DNA of 19,433 nucleotides. It comes from an uncultured Collinsella sp. (lineage in GTDB: Bacteria > Actinomycetota > Coriobacteriia > Coriobacteriales > Coriobacteriaceae). Below the pieces are notes generated by a model. The model did no database searches. It was not told where the DNA came from and worked only from the letters and a program-made list of their open reading frames with translations. How positions within the stretch are numbered: the first letter of the stretch is position 1; every line of letters starts with the position of its first letter. The stretch spans positions 1-19,433 of the forward strand of contig CAAEEB010000058.1 of NCBI GenBank assembly GCA_900754745.1. Direction: 5' to 3'. Position numbers and translations under genes: made by a program. Below, piece after piece: positions 15,130-19,433 of this stretch.

Positions 15130-16134
15130 ATGACTGTTACGTTCGAAGGTTACGAGCGCCGCGCTGACAAGATCAACAAGTGCCTCGCCGACAACGGCAT
15201 CGCCTCCCTCGAGGAAGCTCTGCAGATCTGCACCGACAAGGGCTTCAACCCGCGTGAGATCGTCAACAACACCCAGTCCATCGCCTTCCAGAACGCTGAG
15301 TGGGCCTACACCCTCGGCTGCGCTCTCGCCGTCAAGCGCGAGGCCAAGACCGCTTCTGAGGCTGCTGCCATCATCGGCGAGGGCATCCAGGCCTTCACCG
15401 TTCCCGGCTCCGTCGCCGAGGACCGCAAGGTCGGCCTGGGCCACGGCAACCTGGGCGCTATGCTGCTCTCCGACGACACCGAGTGCTTCGCCTTCCTGGC
15501 TGGCCACGAGTCCTTCGCTGCCGCTGAGGGCGCTATCGGCCTGGCTCTGAACGCCAACAAGGCTCGTAAGAAGCCGCTGCGCGTTATCCTCAACGGTCTG
15601 GGCAAGGACGCTGCTCAGATCATCGCCCGCATCAACGGCTTCACCTATGTGAAGACCCAGTTCGACTACTACACGGGCGAGCTCAAGGTCGTCGAGACCA
15701 TCCCCTACTCCGATGGTCCCCGCGCTGCCGTTAACTGCTACGGCTCCGACGACGTCCGCGAGGGCGTTGCCATCATGTGGCACGAGAACGTCGACATCTC
15801 GATCACCGGTAACTCCACCAACCCCACGCGCTTCCAGCACCCCGTCGCTGGCACCTACAAGAAGGAGCGCCTCGAGGCTGGCAAGAAGTACTTCTCCGTC
15901 GCTTCTGGTGGCGGCACTGGCCGTACCCTGCACCCGGACAACATGGGCGCCGGCCCTGCCTCTTACGGCATGACCGACACCATGGGCCGTATGCACTCCG
16001 ACGCCCAGTTCGCCGGTTCCTCCTCCGTGCCTGCGCACGTCGACATGATGGGTCTCATCGGCATGGGTAACAACCCCATGGTCGGTGCCACCGTCGCCTG
16101 CGCTGTCGCCGTCGAGGAGGCCCTCAAGGCCTAA
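15130..16134 (+). CDS. GGGtGRT-family protein of unknown function
   Basis: The protein has 334 residues from ATG 15130, with GGGAGGG 8-14 bases upstream. It contains the name-giving motif GGGTGRT at residues 260-266 within KKYFSVASGGGTGRTLHPD. This family is known by the motif and, as far as I know, has no established activity. Other visible features are several cysteines (18, 34, 64 and in DDTECFAF and AVNCYGSDD), a glycine-rich GLGHGNLGAMLLSD stretch that recalls a nucleotide or phosphate-binding loop, and a conserved-looking GMGNNPMVGATVACAVAVEE at the C-terminus. No signal peptide or membrane segment is seen, so it should be cytoplasmic. Heavy use of a few preferred codons in this gene and the scaffold before it, more uniform than in flanking genes, hints at high expression. 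It is followed by a cluster of hairpins ending in a terminator. Confidence 0.92.
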   Translation: MTVTFEGYERRADKINKCLADNGIASLEEALQICTDKGFNPREIVNNTQSIAFQNAEWAYTLGCALAVKREAKTASEAAAIIGEGIQAFTVPGSVAEDRKVGLGHGNLGAMLLSDDTECFAFLAGHESFAAAEGAIGLALNANKARKKPLRVILNGLGKDAAQIIARINGFTYVKTQFDYYTGELKVVETIPYSDGPRAAVNCYGSDDVREGVAIMWHENVDISITGNSTNPTRFQHPVAGTYKKERLEAGKKYFSVASGGGTGRTLHPDNMGAGPASYGMTDTMGRMHSDAQFAGSSSVPAHVDMMGLIGMGNNPMVGATVACAVAVEEALKA

Positions 16135-16203
16135 TCGCGCTTGCGCGATGCTCATATAGTTGAGCTTTGGAGCCGCTACCTTTCGAGGTAGTGGCTCTTT
16201 TTT
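16134..16203 (+). terminator. Three tandem hairpins, the last a rho-independent terminator
   Basis: Right behind the GGGtGRT stop three stem-loops follow each other: ATCGCGC/GCGCGAT (16134-16149), GCTCA/TGAGC (16150-16165), and GAGCCGCTACCT/AGGTAGTGGCTC (16170-16196, tetraloop-like TTCG, one G-T pair). The last one runs into six T residues (16198-16203). Only the third has the form of a terminator; the first two may stabilise the mRNA 3' end. Confidence 0.8.
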
Positions 16204-16234
16204 ATTCACGCTGCCATAAAGTAGTCCATCACCG

Positions 16235-16257
16235 GTATATCAGTTGCGGTGATATAC
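16235..16257. promoter_or_regulatory. Inverted repeat, candidate operator upstream of flavoprotein gene
   Basis: GTATATCA (16235-16242) and TGATATAC (16250-16257) form a perfect 8-bp inverted repeat with a 7-base spacer, about 190 bases ahead of the flavoprotein start and just past the previous terminator. The size and spacing suit a dimeric regulator. No regulator gene is next to it. Confidence 0.35.
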
Positions 16258-16446
16258 GGACTGAATAACGCCTTCACATGCCAAAACAGTCCCTATTTCA
16301 CCGCAACTTATTGAGGGGATGGGGGCAGAGCGATCGGACACTCTTGACGCCCACCTGCCATATTTGCCCTTTACCGAAACGTGAGTCCTTTGCAAGACAT
16401 TTGCCGATCAGCCATGCGACAATGCGCCGGACGAGAAAGGAATCCG

Positions 16447-17973
16447 ATGGAATCGACTGATGTACTGGTAATTGGATCTGGCATTGCGGGCCTTTGCGCC
16501 GCCATCGAAGCAGCACGCACGGGTGCAACCGTCACTGTGGCAAGCGCTGGCAAGACCATGAGCGGATCGAGCTTCTTCCCGGGCACCTGGGGCCTTGGTC
16601 TTATCGGCCCCGTCGACGAAGACGACGAACAGGACCTCATCGACACCATCCAGGCCGTCGGCGGCGGCGCTGCCGACCCTACGCTCGTCCATACGTTTGT
16701 CCACGGTATTCCTCAGGCCATCCAATGGCTCGAGCAGGATCTAGGTGTTGAGCTCCAGCGTCCGCAAAGTGCCGAAAGCGCCCAGCAGAAGCAGTTTATC
16801 CCCTGCTTTGACCATAAGACGCGTATGTGGCGCGGCCTCACCCGCAAGCCCCTTGAGGACGCGTGTACGGCCCAGATTGAGTTGCTCGGCATTCGCCTGC
16901 TCCCCCGCCACGAACTTATCGACCTTGTTGAGGACACAACCGGAAAGATTACCGGCGCCGTGCTCTACGACCGCGCAAACGAGCATCTCGTGCCTATGGC
17001 AGCCAAGGCCACTATCATCGCTGCGGGCGGCACGGGTGGCCTGTTCGAGCGAAGCCTCACTTCCGCCGATGTGCTCAGCTCCTCGCAGGCCATCGCACTG
17101 GTGCACGGTGCGTCCCTTACTAATATAGAGTTCATGCAGATGATGCCGGGCTTCATCGAGCCCAAGCGCAACCTTGTCTTTAACGAGAAGACCTGGCGCT
17201 ACGTCACATTTGACCAACCGGTCGATATTGCCGACGGAAAGCTGGACGACCTGCTCGATCAGCGCTCCGGATATGGTCCCTTCACGTCACGCTTGGCCTC
17301 CCGCGCCATCGATCTTGCCATCGATCAAGCGGGTGCCGAAGGCCTCGCGCTCCACTACGACTTCCCCCGCGAGGACGTCCCCGAGTTTGTGCAGACCTTT
17401 GCCACCTGGCTACAAGAGGAGCACGGCATCGCGCCAACTGACGAGATGCGCGTGGCGATGTATGCCCACGCCGCCAACGGCGGTATCAAGATCGACAAGA
17501 CCGCGTACACGGGCGTTGAGGGACTCTATGCTTGCGGCGAGGCGACAGGCGGCATGCACGGCGCCGACCGCATCGGCGGCCTGTCAAGCGCCAACGGCAT
17601 CGTATTTGGGCGCATCGCGGGCGCATCGGCAGCCCTTGCAGCGCAGAAAGAGCCTGAGTCAGCTCTGAAAGCGGATATCGCCCTCCCCCAGTACGGCATT
17701 GCCACAACAGATGCCGAACGCCTGACGCACGGCCTCAAACACACGATGAGCACCTATTGCATGATCAACCGCACAGAGACGGGCCTATCCGAGGCACTAC
17801 ACGAGCTTGAGGGCTTGAAGACGGAGGCAACGACCTTGAGCACGCAGAAAGTCCTGGACAGCGAAGTCGCAGCCCTCGCCCGCCTGCAATCACAGATTCA
17901 ACTAGCACAGGAAATGGTCAAAGCCATGCGCAAGCGAACCGAAAGCCTGGGTTCGCACTATCGAGCGGACTAG
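16447..17973 (+). CDS. FAD-dependent oxidoreductase, fumarate reductase / L-aspartate oxidase superfamily
   Basis: The protein has 508 residues from ATG 16447, with GAAAGGAA 6-13 bases upstream; an in-frame ATG at 16381 lacks the fold. Residues 5-35 form the dinucleotide-binding fold (VLVIGSGIAGLCAAIEAART, G-x-G-x-x-G at 10-15). The FAD_binding_2 pattern returns at ATIIAAGGTGGLF and at GLYACGEATGGMHGADRIGG (359-378), with SSANGIVFGRIAG after it. The C-terminal 110 residues are helical (MSTYCMINRTETGLSEAL), like the helical end domain of fumarate reductase flavoproteins and NadB. Membrane anchors, an iron-sulfur subunit and nadA/nadC genes are all absent nearby, so neither respiration nor NAD synthesis is supported by context. 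Substrate unknown; a soluble alpha/beta-unsaturated acid reductase or an aspartate oxidase are the options. No signal peptide is seen. Confidence 0.82.
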   Translation: MESTDVLVIGSGIAGLCAAIEAARTGATVTVASAGKTMSGSSFFPGTWGLGLIGPVDEDDEQDLIDTIQAVGGGAADPTLVHTFVHGIPQAIQWLEQDLGVELQRPQSAESAQQKQFIPCFDHKTRMWRGLTRKPLEDACTAQIELLGIRLLPRHELIDLVEDTTGKITGAVLYDRANEHLVPMAAKATIIAAGGTGGLFERSLTSADVLSSSQAIALVHGASLTNIEFMQMMPGFIEPKRNLVFNEKTWRYVTFDQPVDIADGKLDDLLDQRSGYGPFTSRLASRAIDLAIDQAGAEGLALHYDFPREDVPEFVQTFATWLQEEHGIAPTDEMRVAMYAHAANGGIKIDKTAYTGVEGLYACGEATGGMHGADRIGGLSSANGIVFGRIAGASAALAAQKEPESALKADIALPQYGIATTDAERLTHGLKHTMSTYCMINRTETGLSEALHELEGLKTEATTLSTQKVLDSEVAALARLQSQIQLAQEMVKAMRKRTESLGSHYRAD

Positions 17974-18037
17974 GCTGAGCACCCCTCTAGAGCAGAACAC
18001 AACTTCTCGATATTAAAGGGTCCCGTGAGCTCAAAGC

Positions 18038-18057
18038 GACACGGCCCCACTCGTGTC
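18038..18057. promoter_or_regulatory. Inverted repeat before dinD-like gene
   Basis: GACACG (18038-18043) and CGTGTC (18052-18057) form a perfect 6-bp inverted repeat with an 8-base spacer. A good -10 box, TATACT, lies at 18070-18075, so the repeat would overlap the -35 region. It does not match the LexA boxes I know, but position suits an operator. Confidence 0.3.
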
Positions 18058-18133
18058 CGCGCGGGCAAATATACTCATTCTGAATACGGAGTCGACATAG
18101 TCCACGTAGACAAACAAACAGAAAGGAAGAGAT

Positions 18134-18994
18134 ATGGACAGCAGGGATATCGAGAAATGGCGTGTCGAACTTGACAGCTACGCCCATGTAGAAGACGGCG
18201 TTGAGTATTGGCTTGCACGCGATTTAATGGAACCCATGGGGTACACTCGATGGGAGAACTTCGCCGAAGTTATTAAGAGGGCAAAAGTCTCGTGCGAAAC
18301 AAACAAAACTCCAGTTGATTCCCATTTTCGTGACACCACGAAAATGGTAACTGCCGGTGTCGCCGCTCGCGCGGTTAAAGACTACAAGCTGACACGCTAC
18401 GCATGCTATTTAATCGCCCAAAACGGAGACCCAAACAAGCCCGAAATCGCGCTCGCCCAGGCATACTTTGCTGTGCAGACGCGCCGCCAAGAGCTCATAG
18501 AACAGCGCTTCGCAGAGATTCAGCGCTTGCAGGCGCGCCACTCGCTATCTGATTCAGAGAAACAGCTCTCGGGCATTGCATTCAAACGAGGCGTGGACTC
18601 CAAAGGATTCGCAATCATCAAGTCGAAGGGCGATGAGGCGTTATTCGGCGGCAGAAGCACAGCGGACATGAAGCGGCAGCTTGGTGTGCCCAAGAGCGCG
18701 GCATTGGCGGACAGGTTAGCCGATGTTCTCATCAAAGCAAAGGACCTTACGAACTCGATGACGGCCTTCAACGCCGAGGAACACGACCTGTACGGTCTGG
18801 ACCAGATCAAGCAAGAGCACGTCGAGAACAACACAAGCGTACGTGGCAGCCTCATCGACCGTGGAATTGTCCCCGAGAATCTACCGCCTGCCGAGGATAC
18901 AAAGAAGCTCGAACGTCGCGTGAAAGCAGACGAGAAAAAGCTCAAAGAGGGCACAGACGGATTCACCGACCCCCAGGGCAGGCTCGACTTGTAA
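18134..18994 (+). CDS. dinD: DinD-like DNA-damage-inducible protein with BRO-N domain
   Basis: The protein has 286 residues from ATG 18134, with AAAGGAAGAGA just upstream. The start, YWLARDLMEPMGYTRWENFAEVIKRA, is the BRO-N type DNA-binding motif, followed by a DinD-typical TRYACYLIAQNGDPNKPEIALAQAYFAVQTRRQELIEQ. The middle has KRGVDSKGFAIIKSKGDEALFGGRSTADMKRQLG, and the C-terminus has EEHDLYGLDQIKQEHVENNTSVRGSLIDRGIVPENLP, both close to Escherichia coli DinD. The E. coli protein is SOS-induced and has been reported to inhibit RecA-driven strand exchange. The charged tail ends in Lys and Glu residues. The gene is alone and lies beside a decayed tRNA copy, a usual landing place for mobile DNA; BRO-N genes move with phages and islands. 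SOS control is not proven here. Confidence 0.9.
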   Translation: MDSRDIEKWRVELDSYAHVEDGVEYWLARDLMEPMGYTRWENFAEVIKRAKVSCETNKTPVDSHFRDTTKMVTAGVAARAVKDYKLTRYACYLIAQNGDPNKPEIALAQAYFAVQTRRQELIEQRFAEIQRLQARHSLSDSEKQLSGIAFKRGVDSKGFAIIKSKGDEALFGGRSTADMKRQLGVPKSAALADRLADVLIKAKDLTNSMTAFNAEEHDLYGLDQIKQEHVENNTSVRGSLIDRGIVPENLPPAEDTKKLERRVKADEKKLKEGTDGFTDPQGRLDL

Positions 18995-19003
18995 AGCGTC
19001 TGT

Positions 19004-19097
19004 GCCCTTTCGGGTTCGACCCCATGCGTGGTCAACAAAAAAAACGGTCAACCGAAGTTAACCGTCTTAACATTCTTTGGTGGGCCGTCAGGGGGTC
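19004..19097. repeat. Direct repeat copy 1, holding 3' stub of a lost tRNA-Lys
   Basis: This segment is similar to 19182-19274. Both begin GCCCTTTCGGGTTCGACCCC, carry a terminator hairpin in the middle, and end with TGGTGGGCCGTCAGGGGGTC. In copy 2 that end is the beginning (on the plus strand) of an intact minus-strand tRNA-Lys. In copy 1 the match stops after 20 bases (19078-19097) and unrelated sequence follows, so the tRNA body has been lost or replaced. Confidence 0.8.
19037..19065 (-). terminator. Rho-independent terminator of decayed tRNA-Lys unit
   Basis: Read on the minus strand, ACGGTTAAC and GTTGACCGT pair (one G-T pair) around a TTCG loop, followed by eight T residues. It lies 12 bases past the tRNA 3' stub at 19078-19097, in the same place as the terminator behind the intact tRNA. 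Confidence 0.85.
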
Positions 19098-19181
19098 AGC
19101 CTGCTTCGCAGGCGGCCGCTGCTGCGCTATAGCGCCTTGCGCGCTGCGCTGGTAAATGCTTACGCATTTCCTCAGCTCCGC

Positions 19182-19274
19182 GCCCTTTCGGGTTCGACCC
19201 CATGTGAGGTCAACAAAAAAGCGACTAGCCGAAGCCAGTCGCTTTAACATGCTTTGGTGGGCCGTCAGGGGGTC
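19182..19274. repeat. Direct repeat copy 2, overlapping the 3' end of intact tRNA-Lys
   Basis: Partner of 19004-19097, offset by 177-178 bases. The outer parts are almost identical, while the stem sequences of the two terminators differ yet both keep pairing. Confidence 0.8.
19215..19242 (-). terminator. Rho-independent terminator behind tRNA-Lys
   Basis: On the minus strand GCGACTGGC and GCTAGTCGC pair (one G-T pair) around a TTCG loop and run into six T residues. It lies 12 bases past the CCA end of the tRNA at 19255. Confidence 0.88.
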
Positions 19275-19330
19275 GAACCCTGGACCTTGGGATTAAGAGT
19301 CCCCTGCTCTACCAACTGAGCTAACGACCC
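19255..19330 (-). tRNA. tRNA-Lys (anticodon CTT)
   Basis: On the minus strand the gene reads GGGTCGT at 19330 down to ACGGCCC, an A discriminator and an encoded CCA (19257-19255), 76 bases with the CCA. The D arm has AGCTCAGTTGGTAGAGC, the anticodon arm GGGGACTCTTAATCCC with CTT in the loop, and the T arm CCAGGGTTCGACCCCCTG-like pairing around TTCGA. The acceptor stem pairs fully, counting one T-G pair. It decodes AAG lysine codons. Confidence 0.97.
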
Positions 19331-19334
19331 AAAG

Positions 19335-19360
19335 CTAAAGTCCGTTGTAACGGACTTTAG
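19335..19360. repeat. Inverted repeat between the two tRNA-Lys genes
   Basis: CTAAAGTCCGTT (19335-19346) and AACGGACTTTAG (19349-19360) are perfect complements with only GT between them. No T run follows on either strand, so it is more likely a processing hairpin in the tRNA precursor, or a recombination relic, than a terminator. Confidence 0.65.
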
Positions 19361-19373
19361 AGGAGATATCGTG

Positions 19374-19433
19374 TGGTGGGCCGTCAGGGGGTCGAACCCT
19401 GGACCTTGGGATTAAGAGTCCCCTGCTCTACCA
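19374..19433 (-). tRNA. tRNA-Lys (anticodon CTT), cut by window end
   Basis: The 60 bases from 19374 to the window end are identical to the 3' 60 bases of the tRNA at 19255-19330, including the encoded CCA and the CTT anticodon. The 5' part (acceptor strand and most of the D arm) lies beyond the window. The two genes stand in tandem on the same strand, 43 bases apart. Confidence 0.93.

Noticed and set aside
14386..16209. A 607-residue minus-strand open frame antisense to the scaffold and GGGtGRT genes
   Set aside because: It spans two clear genes and their spacer, is low-complexity, and starts inside a terminator. It is a codon-bias shadow.
16447..17973. Naming the flavoprotein nadB or glpB
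   Set aside because: Superfamily motifs fit several enzymes, and no nadA/nadC or glpA/glpC neighbours are present to decide.
19004..19274. CRISPR-like array
   Set aside because: Only two repeat copies, each long and tied to tRNA and terminator structure, and no cas genes.

Overview
The window looks like a piece of a high-GC gut Actinobacterium of the class Coriobacteriia, most probably Collinsella or a close relative. This is inferred from GC-rich codon use, the suf gene order C-B-D-S-U behind a divergent Rrf2 regulator, an LPXTG-like surface protein, and the pairing of a NifU-like scaffold with a GGGtGRT protein. No rRNA or other marker is present, so the genus is a judgement.

Left part (1-3507) is a scrapyard. 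The 3' end of an IS3-family transposase has landed inside the istA gene of an IS21-family element, whose other end with terminal repeats lies near 567-634. Then comes an AT-rich orphan gene (1016-1702), decayed coding debris, and two truncated family-2 glycosyltransferase fragments meeting head to head near 2815-2860. The minus-strand fragment also carries a one-base frameshift.

Middle left (3532-7101), minus strand: an AAA-ATPase-like protein whose C-terminal nuclease half seems to have lost its active site, then a secreted wall-anchored protein with a possible lysozyme-like domain, a Ser/Gly-rich stalk, a threonine tract and a C-terminal MPKTG sorting signal followed by a rho-independent terminator.

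Core (7239-13096): an Rrf2/IscR-like regulator with a three-cysteine motif is divergent from a tightly packed sufC-sufB-sufD-sufS-sufU operon (overlapping stop/start codons from sufB onward), the complete SUF machine for iron-sulfur cluster assembly. An inverted repeat in the shared promoter region is a plausible regulator site. A terminator closes the operon.

Right of suf: a minus-strand Y1-type (RAYT-like) transposase-family protein with an altered HUH motif, then a second iron-sulfur-flavoured pair on the plus strand: a NifU/IscU-like scaffold and a GGGtGRT-family protein, ended by a cluster of hairpins. This pair beside the full suf operon is the best candidate for a poorly described system here. 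A flavoprotein of the fumarate reductase/L-aspartate oxidase superfamily and a dinD-like gene follow.

Right edge (18995-19433): minus-strand tRNA-Lys(CTT) genes in tandem (one whole, one cut by the window end), plus the 3' stub and terminator of a third, decayed copy next to dinD. This leaves an approximately 177-bp spaced direct repeat.
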